From assembly GCA_964345295.1 (NCBI GenBank), contig CAYFQG010000003.1, positions 26,436 through 90,435 on the forward strand: a DNA stretch of 64,000 nucleotides. The letters run 5' to 3'. The notes under the pieces were generated by a model. It was given only the letters and a program-made list of their open reading frames with translations. It did no database searches and was not told the origin of the DNA. Below, in pieces: positions 17,624 through 27,149 of this stretch (position 1 is the stretch's first letter; the number at the start of each line of letters is the position of its first letter). Source of the stretch: JASBZA01 sp964345295 (GTDB taxonomy: Bacteria; Bacillota; Clostridia; Saccharofermentanales; Fastidiosipilaceae). Made by a program: the position numbers and the translations under genes.

Positions 17624-19280
17624 TTAAGCGCGGCCGGCCAAAGTCATAAAGAAAAGTATCAGCAGACCCAGCATATACTTCCAATCCGCAGGGAACCATT
17701 GTTCCTGGCGGAGACGGCGGTAGAGCGGGTCTGTTTTTTGTCCTTGGCCTTCACTGGCCAGATTCAGGAAATAAGAAGTTAAAGGCAAGAGGACGACCAG
17801 GGAGACCAAAGTCGCAATAATAGAAGCATAGAGAATATTTTTGCCGCCCGATCCTACGATGCTCAAGGATGACGTTACCATGGGCAAAATGGGCTGTACG
17901 ATGAGAAAGGTAATCTTCATTACCAGGTGGGATCCCATTGTGATGTAAAGATTATCGCTCTTATCGCGCATATAGCTTAGGTAGAGGCCGGCCAGGAAGG
18001 GCGCCAGGATGAAAAAAGGTGTGCTTTGGAAGAGGGCAAAGGCCGTAGCGGTTAGGAAGATACTGAGCGCATGGCGGCCGGATAAGGACAAAGAGCTTTG
18101 GATGAGTCCTCTGAACATGAACTCCTGGCCTACGGCCGGAATAAATGCAGTTACCAAGAAAATAAGGATAATCATGAGAGGCGAGCCCTTGGGAATTTGG
18201 CCGAAAAGAGAACTTGACTGAGGGCTGAAACCTAAGAGGTTCAAGGCATAGAGACTGNNNNNNNNNNATGTTGTTGATGCCGGTAAAGGCCAGGGCAAGG
18301 GGGACACCGGTTAAAAAGCCCAGGATATAGGTGAAGGGACGGTGCGATGTCCGGCCCATAACGAGCATTCGGTCCATCTTGTAAAAGCGCAGGACCAAAT
18401 AAGTGGGCAAAAGGACAGCGCATACTTCGACCAGCAAATTATAAAAGAGATAACCGTTAAGCTGGTCCTTGTGGATTTTCAGAAGACTCTGGGGTAAAAG
18501 AGCCCACAGGGCGATAAGGAAAATACCGATTAAGGCATGAAAGAGCAGGAGGGTACCCGCAGCACCTCTTTGCCTTCTCAGTAAAAGGACTTGCTGCTTA
18601 CGGCGTTCTACCGGCGACAAGCTGTTCAAGCTGATGGGTTTGAACTCACTGGCCACGGAAGCTTTGAAAAGCGTCCAGAGAGAGTTGCTCTTGTCTTTGG
18701 GTGTTTTAACCTTGGCTTTTTGGGGCTTTTTTTCGGGAGACGGAGCGGGCAGAGGACTTGCTTCTTCTTCAAGTTCTTTTGCCTCTTCCGCCTCTTCCGC
18801 CTCTTCAGCGGATTCGCTTACTTCTGCTTCTTTAGTTTCTTGGTTTTCTTCACTTTCTTCCTCGGTTACCGATGATTGGTCGGCTTCCTCAGTTTCCTCG
18901 CTGTTTTCATCTTCAGAAACTTCGGACTCCTGCGCTGCCTCTTCTGTAGAAGTTATTTCGCTGTTTTGAGTTTCATTTTCCTCAGAAAGAGACTCTTCTT
19001 TATCTGAAGATTCTGCCTTTTCTTCATCCGTTTCTTTAGTTTCGGTTTTCACTTCAGCCGGGGTGCTTTCGTCGGCCATTTCTTCGGTCGGAGCATTGAC
19101 CTCGGCCTTTTCCTTAGGTCTCTCTTCGACAGGCGAAGGGGCTTGAATACGTCGGACTTGCAGGTTAAAGCGTTCCTTAGACAGGTGCTCCCCCTGAGCT
19201 TTTTCATTCGCTGTAGCTTCGGATTCCGGTGTCGTATCTGTATTGTTATTGGGATTTATGTTCTGGTCTTGGTCTGTCAT
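17624..19280 (-). CDS. CPBP-family-like membrane protein with long acidic N-terminus
   Basis: About 550 residues, interrupted by a 10-N gap at 18258-18267; the two parts are in different frames only because the gap length is arbitrary (a multiple of 3 restores one gene). Residues 1-200 are a cytoplasmic low-complexity region dominated by Glu, Ser, Thr and Ala, then a Pro/Lys stretch and about eight membrane spans. The C-terminal half resembles CPBP/Abi (CaaX-like) intramembrane proteases, but the first motif EExxxR is QEFMFR and the second FxxxH is FALFQ, so a Glu and a His of the active site are replaced by Gln. ATG 19280 is preferred to 19355 because AAGGGGA lies about 10 bases upstream. 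It is probably a non-proteolytic homologue. Confidence 0.7.
18258..18267. other. Assembly gap of 10 N inside the CPBP-like gene
   Basis: Ten N split the gene. The flanking frames differ, which implies that the true missing length is a multiple of three. Confidence 0.99.
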
Positions 19281-19310
19281 GACTTGGCTTTGATTTCCCC
19301 TTCTTATTTG

Positions 19311-19340
19311 TTCACAAATTATAGCAGAATAGCCTATAAT
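19311..19340 (+). promoter_or_regulatory. Sigma-A-type promoter of proS
   Basis: TTCACA (19311-19316), an 18-base spacer and a perfect TATAAT (19335-19340) lie 36 bases before the proS start. The same intergenic stretch also holds TATAAT on the minus strand (19318-19323), suitable for the divergent CPBP-like gene, so it is a divergent control region. Confidence 0.6.
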
Positions 19341-19375
19341 ATACAGGAATTTCAAAAGTAAAAGGAACGAAAGAT

Positions 19376-20815
19376 ATGGGAAAAGAAAAAAAGCGTGTAG
19401 AAAGCATTACACCTCGCGACGAAGATTTTGGCCGTTGGTATACGGATGTAGTGATTCAAGCGGCCCTGGTTGATTACAGCTCGGTCAAGGGTTGTTTAAT
19501 CCTGAGGCCTAACGGCTGGGGAATCTGGGAGAGAATCCAGCACGTCTTAGACGGCATGCTCAAGGCTACAGGCCATCAGAACGTGGCCATGCCCATGTTT
19601 ATCCCAGAATCTCTTTTGGAGCGCGAGAAGGACCACGTAGAAGGGTTTGCACCTGAAGTTGCCTGGGTCACACACGGCGGTGACGAGGAGCTGGAAGAAA
19701 GACTTTGTGTAAGACCTACGTCCGAGACTTTATTCTGTGAGCACTACGCTAAGATTGTTCAGTCTTACAGAGACTTGCCCATTCTTTACAACCAGTGGGT
19801 GTCGGTAGTCCGTTGGGAGAAGTCGACCCGCCCCTTCCTCAGAACCCGTGAGTTTTATTGGCAAGAGGGCCACACGGTTCACGCGACGGAAGAAGACGCT
19901 ATGGAAGAAACACTTCGTATGTTAGACGTCTACACCGACTTCTGTGAAAACTATTTGGCCATGCCCGTTATCCGCGGCCAAAAGACCGACAAGGAAAAAT
20001 TTGCCGGTGCCCAGAAGACATACACCATCGAGGCTCAGATGCATGACGGTAAGGCACTTCAGTCCGGTACCTCGCACTATTTCGGTGACGGCTTTGCCAG
20101 AGCCTTCGGTATCCAATACTCCGACAAGAATAATGAACTTCAATTTGCGCACCAGACCTCCTGGGGTGTTTCGACCCGTCTTATCGGGGCTATCATCATG
20201 GTCCACGGTGACGATTCGGGCTTGGTTTTGCCGCCTAAGATTGCACCTACCCAGATTGCCCTGATTCCTATTGCTTTCCATAAGGAAGGTGTTTTGGACA
20301 AAGCCATGGAGGTTAAAGCCCAGTTAGAAAAAGACTTCACAGTCCTCATGGACGATTCGGACAAGATGCCCGGCTGGAAATTTGCCCAGTATGAGATGGA
20401 AGGTATTCCCTTGAGACTGGAGTTAGGTCCCAGAGACATTGAATCCGGCAGCTGCATGGCCGTTCGGAGAGATACCGGTGAGAAGGTCAGCCTGAAGTTA
20501 GAAAACCTCAATGCCCAGGTCCAAGCGCTTTTGGATGATATCCAACAAAACCTCTATGACCGTGCCCTGGCTCTGCGTAATGAAAGAATCTATGAGGTCC
20601 ATGACTACGAATCTTTCCTGGATACCGTAGAGAATAAACCCGGCTTTATCCTGGCACCCTGGTGTGGTGATCTGGCTTGTGAGGATAAGATTAAGGATGA
20701 TACCGGCGCAACATCCCGTTGTATTCCTTTCGATAAGACGTTGGAAGAGGGTGCCAAGTGTGTTTGCTGCGGTAAAGAGGCCAAACACATGGTGTACTGG
20801 GGTAAGGCCTACTAG
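19376..20815 (+). CDS. proS: Prolyl-tRNA synthetase, archaeal/eukaryotic type
   Basis: Class II aminoacyl-tRNA synthetase that charges tRNA-Pro. Motif 2 (PFLRTREFYWQEGH) and motif 3 (GLVLPPKIAP region) are clear. It is the 479-residue form without the editing insertion, and it has the C-terminal zinc-binding domain with Cys in WCGDLACEDK and CVCCGK, ending in the family-typical Tyr. ATG 19376 follows AAAAGGAACGAAAG. The gene stands alone and is bracketed by a divergent promoter region and a strong hairpin. Confidence 0.97.
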   Translation: MGKEKKRVESITPRDEDFGRWYTDVVIQAALVDYSSVKGCLILRPNGWGIWERIQHVLDGMLKATGHQNVAMPMFIPESLLEREKDHVEGFAPEVAWVTHGGDEELEERLCVRPTSETLFCEHYAKIVQSYRDLPILYNQWVSVVRWEKSTRPFLRTREFYWQEGHTVHATEEDAMEETLRMLDVYTDFCENYLAMPVIRGQKTDKEKFAGAQKTYTIEAQMHDGKALQSGTSHYFGDGFARAFGIQYSDKNNELQFAHQTSWGVSTRLIGAIIMVHGDDSGLVLPPKIAPTQIALIPIAFHKEGVLDKAMEVKAQLEKDFTVLMDDSDKMPGWKFAQYEMEGIPLRLELGPRDIESGSCMAVRRDTGEKVSLKLENLNAQVQALLDDIQQNLYDRALALRNERIYEVHDYESFLDTVENKPGFILAPWCGDLACEDKIKDDTGATSRCIPFDKTLEEGAKCVCCGKEAKHMVYWGKAY

Positions 20816-20875
20816 AGCTTAAAAGAAGCCTAGCCTTGTCTTTTTTGGCGCCCTGTCGCCACAGATAATTAGTAA

Positions 20876-20909
20876 AAGGCCCTAAGTGTGATTTAGCACT
20901 TAGGGCCTT
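20876..20909. terminator. Bidirectional terminator between proS and the pyridoxal kinase gene
   Basis: Perfect 13-base stem AAGGCCCTAAGTG / CACTTAGGGCCTT with an 8-base loop. It is flanked by GTTGTTCT on the plus side and TTTTACTAATT when read on the minus strand, so it can end both convergent transcripts. Confidence 0.8.
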
Positions 20910-20955
20910 GTTGTTCTAACGAAGTTTATTTCGCAATTCGTTTAAAACTTTAGCT

Positions 20956-21837
20956 TTAGAGATTCAGGCAGAACCTGCTGATGTCAACCATCAAAGGCTC
21001 GTAGTTAACCCCTCTTCTTTGGAAGTCCGGCTGCGAGGTGGAAAGGTCAATGGCCCTATACACTAAGTTGGCACTGAAAATGACCGAATCCTCCAGGCTG
21101 TGGCCGGAGAAGATACCTGCGGTGAGGCAAGAAGCAAAGAGGTCGCCGGTGCCGTGGAGAGAGACTTCATGCAAGGCATGGGGGGATTCTCTGTAGGCCA
21201 GATTTTGGCCCATGACGGCATTGTAAATGGTCTTATCACGCTCGATACCCTTCAAGACGACATGCTTGGCACCCATATCGAGGAGGGCCTTAGAAATAGC
21301 CTCACCTTGTTCGGGGCTGATGCTTTGGCCGGGGTAGGGCGTATCCAGGAGGATAGAAGCCTCGGTCAGGTTGGGCGTCAGAATATCCGCCATGGGAACC
21401 AGGCGCTTCATCTCATTACACATTTCTTCGGTATAGGTCGGGTAGGGAGAGCCGTGGTCGCCCGTGAGCGGCTGGATGACACGGGAGGAAGCGGGGAAGG
21501 AGTCGCAATAGGTAAGGATCAAGTCGATTTGCTCGGCAGAGCCTAAAAAGCCCGTATAAAGCCCGTCCATGGTGACGCCTAATTCTTTCCAGTTGAGGAA
21601 GAAGTCCGCCAAGGTAGGCGTGGTGTCAAAAAAGGTGTAAGAAGGGAAGAGGGTATGGGCCGACAAAACCGAGGTGGGTACGGCACAGGCTTCAATCCCT
21701 CCGGCCGATAAAACCGGCAAGGCAACACCCAAAGAGCAGTTACCGTAACCGCAAATATCGTGGACAGCGGCAACTTTGGGGATTTGCCCCTGGGTTAGGC
21801 TAGGGAGGTCGGGACGATTTGAACTTAGCTTTTGCAT
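20956..21837 (-). CDS. pdxY: Pyridoxal/pyridoxamine kinase
   Basis: Ribokinase-fold enzyme that phosphorylates B6 vitamers with ATP to give pyridoxal phosphate. Visible signatures are the N-terminal VHDICGYGNCSL, GLYTGFLGSAEQ, DILTPNLTEASILL and the catalytic anion-hole motif GTGDLFAS. Length 293 is normal. It starts directly after the stop of the upstream lipoprotein gene (no gap), so it is the last gene of the minus-strand series. PdxK and PdxY cannot be told apart by sequence reading alone. Confidence 0.9.
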   Translation of the reverse strand: MQKLSSNRPDLPSLTQGQIPKVAAVHDICGYGNCSLGVALPVLSAGGIEACAVPTSVLSAHTLFPSYTFFDTTPTLADFFLNWKELGVTMDGLYTGFLGSAEQIDLILTYCDSFPASSRVIQPLTGDHGSPYPTYTEEMCNEMKRLVPMADILTPNLTEASILLDTPYPGQSISPEQGEAISKALLDMGAKHVVLKGIERDKTIYNAVMGQNLAYRESPHALHEVSLHGTGDLFASCLTAGIFSGHSLEDSVIFSANLVYRAIDLSTSQPDFQRRGVNYEPLMVDISRFCLNL

Positions 21838-22797
21838 TTAATTTTTTCCATCTTTTTTTATTAATTCTCTGCTTTCGGAAGGTGCGGTGGATAACTCCAG
21901 CTTAGCTTCGTAGTCAGGATCTGTTGAGAACCAGAGGCCACGGTTAGCCCTGGACAAGAAAACAATGTAAGGGTTTTCGTCATCTTTAGCAACTTGGAAA
22001 GTGATATAGGCCAAAGAGGTTTCGCCTACACGTAAGGGTTCCAGGACCGGGGTGACCGAGCGAAAGAGGCTGATATCGCCGTACATGCGGCCGTCCTCTC
22101 TGGCTAGTGAGAAGAAGTAGGGGCTGACGCCGACGATTTCTTCATTTTTGGAATCGGTAATCTTGACCAGGACTTGGGCGACCAAATATTCCTTACCCTC
22201 ATCAGGGGCCGGATTAATGGAACTGGCGTCTTTGACCATCTTCAGCGCATCCTTACCGCGGATGACCTTCTGAACCACAACCTCGGCTCGGAAGGGATCG
22301 AAAATCGTCTCATAACCGTCAAAAGGCGCGGCTTCACCTATGGCATAAGGGTTAAACTTAGAACCCTTTCTGTCTTTATCGTTCTTATTGGGATCCAAGG
22401 CATCGATAATGCCTTCCAGTCCGGGCTTAGGCGTGGGTTCCGCATCGGGTTGGGGCTTGGAGGGCGCAGTCGTACTACCGGCGGGCGTTGTAGTGGGTTC
22501 GGGTGTTGTGGTGGGGAGCGATTCGGAGCTTGAGGCAGAGCCGGTCTCGGACGGCTCACTAGCTTTTGATTCGCTTGTTGTAGCTTCCGTGTTAGACACA
22601 TCCACACTGGCGGACGTGTCGGAAGAATCCGATACATCTTCTTTGGTTGTGCTCGAAGAAGAGAAGGTCGACGACGTATCCCGGGTATTTTCTTTCGAAG
22701 CGGGCGTAGGTGAATCAATGGGTGGCAAGGCCAGGTCACAGGCACTTAAGCTAAGCCCCAGGCTCAGCGCCACAATCATCAGGAGTTTTTTCTTCAT
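21838..22797 (-). CDS. DUF4352-type surface lipoprotein
   Basis: 319 residues with a lipoprotein signal peptide (MKKKLLMIVALSLGLSLSAC; lipobox Cys20). A long Ser/Thr/Pro/Glu-rich spacer (about 25-150) leads to a compact beta domain (about 155-305) with IGEAAPFDGYETIFDPF, EYLVAQVLVKITD and GETSLAYITFQV, the pattern of DUF4352 immunoprotective-extracellular-type domains. It should be anchored on the outer face of the membrane. Ligand and role are unknown. It lies 3 bases downstream of the dCMP deaminase gene. Confidence 0.85.
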   Translation of the reverse strand: MKKKLLMIVALSLGLSLSACDLALPPIDSPTPASKENTRDTSSTFSSSSTTKEDVSDSSDTSASVDVSNTEATTSESKASEPSETGSASSSESLPTTTPEPTTTPAGSTTAPSKPQPDAEPTPKPGLEGIIDALDPNKNDKDRKGSKFNPYAIGEAAPFDGYETIFDPFRAEVVVQKVIRGKDALKMVKDASSINPAPDEGKEYLVAQVLVKITDSKNEEIVGVSPYFFSLAREDGRMYGDISLFRSVTPVLEPLRVGETSLAYITFQVAKDDENPYIVFLSRANRGLWFSTDPDYEAKLELSTAPSESRELIKKDGKN

Positions 22798-22800
22798 AGT

Positions 22801-23298
22801 TTAGATATCCTCTACTCGGAAGGACAGGCAAATCTCATCGAGAGGACTTTCAAAAAGTCTGTAAGAAACACCGGCTGTGTCCATCATCTTCTTGGAGACT
22901 TTGACCTGGTCTGTGTCCTTATACTTATCGGATAAATAGATTACTTCTTTAATGCCGGATTGGATGATAGCCTTGCAGCATTCGTTGCAGGGGAAAAGAC
23001 CCACATAGATTCTGCAGCCGGCCAAAGAGGTGCCGGGGTTATTGAGGATGGCATTTAACTCGGCATGGCAAACATAGGCATATTTAGTATCGGTAAAAGA
23101 ACCTTCCCGTTCCCAGGGAAAGTGGTCATCGTCTATGCCGATGGGAAAGCCGTTGTAGCCGGTCGAAATAATTTTGTTCTGCGGGCTTACAATACAGGCT
23201 CCTACCTGGGTGCCCGGGTCCTTGGACCTTTGGGCAGCCAGCATGGCTACGCCCATAAAATAATCATCCCAACTAATATAATCTTGTCTTTTCGTCAT
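22801..23298 (-). CDS. comEB: Deoxycytidylate deaminase (ComEB-type)
   Basis: Zinc enzyme converting dCMP to dUMP for thymidylate synthesis. The zinc/catalytic motifs CHAELNAIL and PCNECCKAII are present, with substrate motif TGYNGFPIG near the N-terminus. The Gram-positive comEB name comes from its place in competence operons; here the neighbours are a PBP and a lipoprotein, so a DNA-uptake role is not suggested. Length 165 is normal. It starts 16 bases after the PBP stop. Confidence 0.93.
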   Translation of the reverse strand: MTKRQDYISWDDYFMGVAMLAAQRSKDPGTQVGACIVSPQNKIISTGYNGFPIGIDDDHFPWEREGSFTDTKYAYVCHAELNAILNNPGTSLAGCRIYVGLFPCNECCKAIIQSGIKEVIYLSDKYKDTDQVKVSKKMMDTAGVSYRLFESPLDEICLSFRVEDI

Positions 23299-23314
23299 GT
23301 TTATTCACCTTTTA

Positions 23315-25613
23315 TTAATGGCCGTAGCTCTTGCCGTTGGGCCAGACAGTATCGTTATAGAGACGGTTCACAGGAGTACCGGATCCGCCGTGAATGGGGC
23401 ATTGCTTGGTCGGTGTGATGGGGCTACCGATCTTAAAATATTCGGTGTTGGCATAGCCTCCGCATCCGGGTGAAGCCAAAAGACCCGACCTGGAACAGAC
23501 CTGTAAGGCCACGATGCCGGCCGGCTGGGGCCAATCTGCCGGAGCTAAATCCTGATGAATCTCGTTCATATAATCTCTAAGCAGATAATGCATATTGTAT
23601 TTTTCGCTCTGCTCTAAGTAAGAGGTCCAAATACGGTTATCAAAGCCGTACCAGGCTGTTGCGGAATAATAGGGTGTCATGAGTTCAACCCAAGAGGAAA
23701 TCGTCTTCTCACCGGTACCGGTTTTGGCCGAGGTCGTAATCTTCTCACCGTTGGCGTTGTGGATAGGACCGATACGATAGGCCGAAGACAGCATGATTTC
23801 ACCGGGCGAGGGTGGCAACAAGGAGCTCTCCATAATCCGAAGCATCATGTAAGACGTCTCGGGAGAGAAGACACTGACATAGTCGGGATTATTTTCCAAT
23901 AAAACGATGCCGTCGGCGTCTACGACCTTCGTATAAGATTTGGCCGGAGCAAATTGCCCGCCGTTAACAAAGGTCTGGGAGGCATTGCCCAGTTGCATGG
24001 GGCTGATACCATAAGTGAAGGCACCGGTTGCAATAGCCAGGTCAACCGGGTCATTGGTTAGGTCAATACCCATCTTCTTCATATAAGCCTTAGAACGGTC
24101 TACACCCAGCTGGAAGAGAGTCTTAACCGATGGAATGTTGTTGGAGATCTTTACGGCATAGCGTACGGACATGTCGCCCAAGAACTCATCCGTATACCAG
24201 TTGTCCGGCCAGGGAACGCCCGGATTCTGGAAGTCTAAGTAGACTTCTTCGTCTCGGATAATAGTGGCACCGGTGACGATATCTTCTTCAATGGCCGGGC
24301 CGTATACACCCAGAGGTTTAATAGAAGAAGCCGGTGAATTGATAGAATCGGTGGCTCGGTTGAAGACCATGTTGGCTTCCTTCTTGCCGTAACCGCCTTG
24401 CATGGCAACCAAAAGGCCGGTTCGATTATCGAAAACGACCATGCCGCCCTGGGGAATCTCAGGTGTATTAATAAAAAGAGAAGGGTCAGCCTGGAAATAG
24501 TCGATATCCGAAAAATAGCGATCCAAAGGTTCTTGGATAGTCGGATCTAAGCTGGTATAAATCTGCAGGCCGCCGTTCATGACCATGGCGTTGGCAACAT
24601 TGTAGGTGTAACCGTATTGGTCCATCAGGTCCTGGGTGACTTCCTGCATGACGTGTTCTTCAAAATAGGTATTTACGCTATGGGTAGACTGGGCCAAAGA
24701 TTCATGGCTGAAGACCAGCTCGTAGTTTAAGGCGTCTTCAAACTGCTGAACCGTGATCATGTCTTCTTCCAACATGGCTTGGAGGACGCTTCTTTGGCGT
24801 TTCAGCGCATTCTTACGGCCTAATTCGGTCCGGACATTAAAAGAAGCGGGAGACTTAGGGATGCCGGCCAAAAGAGCACACTCGGGCAGATTCAGTTCGG
24901 AGGCGTGCTTGCCGAAATAAGCTTTGGCCGCAGACTCGATACCTACGTAAGAGTTTCCCATAGGCACATTATTAAGATAGGTATGCATAATATCGGCCTT
25001 GCTGAGCTTATTGGTCAGCTGGACGGCACGGTACCATTCTTGAATCTTACGCTGCAATGATACTTCGTTGTCACCGGTAATCATCTTCACGGTCTGCTGG
25101 GTAATGGTAGAACCGCCGTGTGAGGATTCGCCTAAATTAATCAGGGTCGAAATGACCGCCGAGATAATACGCTTAGGATCGATACCCATATTGGTCTGAA
25201 AAGACCTGTCTTCGATAGCGATAAAAGCCTCATCGATATAAGTATCGGAGACTTCGTGGTAGTTGACGACTTCACGGTTAATATTAGACGCACCGGTCAG
25301 GGTGGCAATAAGCGTACCGTCCTTGTCGTACATGTGGGAGGTTTGTTCTTTAATCTTAAATAGAGAGTTGGGAATTTCTTCTGTGGTATTGATATAACCG
25401 GCCACAATACCCAAACCGGTTCCGCCGACAAAAAAGGTGATAACTAAAAGAAATCAGGGCAATCCTGCCGGTGAACTTACCGATGATGCCCGGATATGTG
25501 ATATCACCGGCCGGTTTTTCCGGCCGGCCGGAAATTCTCTTACCTACCCGATATTTAATACGCTGTAATTTGCGCTTTTGTTTTTGATTCCCGGGGCGGG
25601 GATTGGATTCCAT
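23315..25613 (-). CDS. Class A penicillin-binding protein, frameshifted in this assembly
   Basis: Bifunctional glycosyltransferase/transpeptidase that polymerises and cross-links peptidoglycan. Starting at ATG 25613 after AGGAGG, a Lys/Arg-rich tail and the membrane span are in one frame; from about 25446-25449 the rest is in another. Removing one T from a TTTT run (on the coding strand) gives a continuous protein of 765 residues. The glycosyltransferase domain has EDRSFQ and GGSTITQQ; the transpeptidase has SSIK, SNN and KTGTGE. The domains are complete, so an assembly/sequencing error is more likely than a true pseudogene. The C-terminus ends in a Cys-rich, Gly-rich tail. Confidence 0.9.
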
Positions 25614-25644
25614 AGTGCCTCCTATGTCAGTATTGTGGCCCTAT

Positions 25645-25650
25645 ATTATA
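25645..25650 (-). promoter_or_regulatory. Possible -10 element of the PBP gene
   Basis: A perfect TATAAT on the minus strand, about 32 bases before the PBP start, in the 62-base gap after the CofE-like gene. No good -35 is visible. It may allow the PBP series to be transcribed apart from the upstream gene. Confidence 0.35.
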
Positions 25651-25675
25651 GAGTAAAAAGGCGACAGGGGGGAGC

Positions 25676-26872
25676 CTAGTCGGTCAGATCGTCGAAATAG
25701 CCCTGGATCCAGATGATAGGTGTGCCCTTGTCACCGGAGCCGGAGGTCAAATCGGCCAAAGAACCCAGCAGGTCGGTAATCCTCCTGGGGGTGGTTCCCA
25801 AACGTAAAACTTCGGCCTGGGCCTTGACGTTTTCGTCTTTTATACGGATGACTTCTTTAATAGCGTCGTCCAAAGCCTGACCCTTGAGGTCGGCGAAGTC
25901 GTTATCGGCCAGGTACTTAAGCTTAATTTCGTGGGGGACACCTTCCAGACCGGCTGTGAAAGCGGGGGAGACCACCGGGTCGGCTAATTCCCAAATCTTA
26001 CCTACGGGGTCGCGGAAAGCACCGTCTCCGTAAATCATGGCTTCGATTTTCTTACCGCTCTTTTCGGACAGGCGGCGAGAAATCTCTTCTACGACGCCTT
26101 GGCAGTCACGAGGGAAAAGCTTAACCGATTCTTCCGTCGACTTATTAGAACCCAAAAGTCCGTACTGAGGGTTGTAGCCCGAATCGCCGACCGGCTCGGA
26201 AAGGATATCTTCTAAGTTATAAAGCGTTTCGGCGCCGGCTTCTTCTAAAAGCTTCTTGGTTCTGTGGCGGGAATGAATGTCACAGGTCAGGACGTCTTTA
26301 ACATACCTTAATATAGCAGTCGGATCATTGGCCAAATACACATCGATTTCACAGCCTTCTTCTCGAGCAATGCTCTGGTAAAGGTCGATATAGTCGACAC
26401 CGGTAAAAGGATGCAGGTTTTGGCCGAAATACTCTCTATATTGCTCTAAGGTCAGCAGGTCTTGCCAAGGATTGAGTTTTACATCTTCCAAATCATGCTC
26501 GGAAATCAGTTGATTGCCGACTTCATCGCAAGGATAGGAGAGTAAGAGGTGGATTTTTTTGACACCGCGGGCAATACCGCGAAGATTCACGGAAAAACGG
26601 TTACGACTTAATATAGGAAAGATAAGGCCGATTTCACCGGAAGGAAATTTTTGTCTTACATCCTCTGCAATTTCATCTATTGTAGCGTAGTTGCCTTGAG
26701 CCCTGGCCACTACGGCCTCAGTAACGCAGATGACATCTTTATCCCTAAAAGGTGTGTTTTCACCTTCATGGGCCTGCCATACGCTGTCTACCACTATATC
26801 AACAATATTGTCTCCCTCTCTGATGATAGGAGCTCTCACACCCCTGGAAACCGTTCCAAAAAATCTAGTCAT
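25676..26872 (-). CDS. CofE-like (F420-0:gamma-glutamyl ligase family) protein
   Basis: 398-residue member of the family that adds glutamate to coenzyme F420-0. The N-terminus (MTRFFGTVSRGVRAPIIREGDN) and DKDVICVTEAVVARAQGN match the family's metal/GTP-binding half, and GDGAFRDPVGKIWELADPV the second half. The start at 26872 is set by GAAGGAGGAATTTTT. No F420 biosynthesis or F420-dependent gene lies in the window, and Clostridia generally lack F420. Distant homologues in Firmicutes are of unknown substrate, so this is probably another amide ligase. I leave the function open. Confidence 0.75.
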   Translation of the reverse strand: MTRFFGTVSRGVRAPIIREGDNIVDIVVDSVWQAHEGENTPFRDKDVICVTEAVVARAQGNYATIDEIAEDVRQKFPSGEIGLIFPILSRNRFSVNLRGIARGVKKIHLLLSYPCDEVGNQLISEHDLEDVKLNPWQDLLTLEQYREYFGQNLHPFTGVDYIDLYQSIAREEGCEIDVYLANDPTAILRYVKDVLTCDIHSRHRTKKLLEEAGAETLYNLEDILSEPVGDSGYNPQYGLLGSNKSTEESVKLFPRDCQGVVEEISRRLSEKSGKKIEAMIYGDGAFRDPVGKIWELADPVVSPAFTAGLEGVPHEIKLKYLADNDFADLKGQALDDAIKEVIRIKDENVKAQAEVLRLGTTPRRITDLLGSLADLTSGSGDKGTPIIWIQGYFDDLTD

Positions 26873-27026
26873 AAAAATTCCTCCTTCGAAAAGTGGATTA
26901 TACAAAAGGCGGTTTTATTTTACTATAACTTGCGTCTAATGCGTTAAAAAGCTGAGATTATGGACTCTTAAATTGCAAATCAAGTTACTGAAAACTGTTT
27001 TCATTCTAAATTTGTTCATTATTTTG

Positions 27027-27054
27027 TTGAAGTTTAGTCTTAAGTCTATAAAAT
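27027..27054 (+). promoter_or_regulatory. Probable promoter of the first opp operon
   Basis: TTGAAG (27027-27032), a 16-base spacer and TAAAAT (27049-27054) lie about 95 bases before oppA. The untranslated leader behind it holds inverted repeats TGTGCT/AGCACA (27085-27090, 27119-27124) and ATTAGT/ACTAAT (27105-27110, 27124-27129), which could be an operator or mRNA hairpin. The rest of 26873-27149 is AT-rich without other recognisable signals. Confidence 0.45.
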
Positions 27055-27149
27055 AATCATTTTTCTTTCACAATTATTTTCGGATGTGCTAACATACCGT
27101 ACTAATTAGTTTGCCCAAAGCACACTAATAATACGTGACGGAGGAAAAA

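Noticed and set aside
18750..19130. Low-complexity region as a possible non-coding repeat
   Set aside because: It is an uninterrupted acidic coding region of the CPBP-like gene.
25440..25455. Programmed ribosomal frameshifting in the PBP gene
   Set aside because: The run is only TTTT, there is no slippery heptamer with stimulatory structure, and an assembly error explains it more simply.
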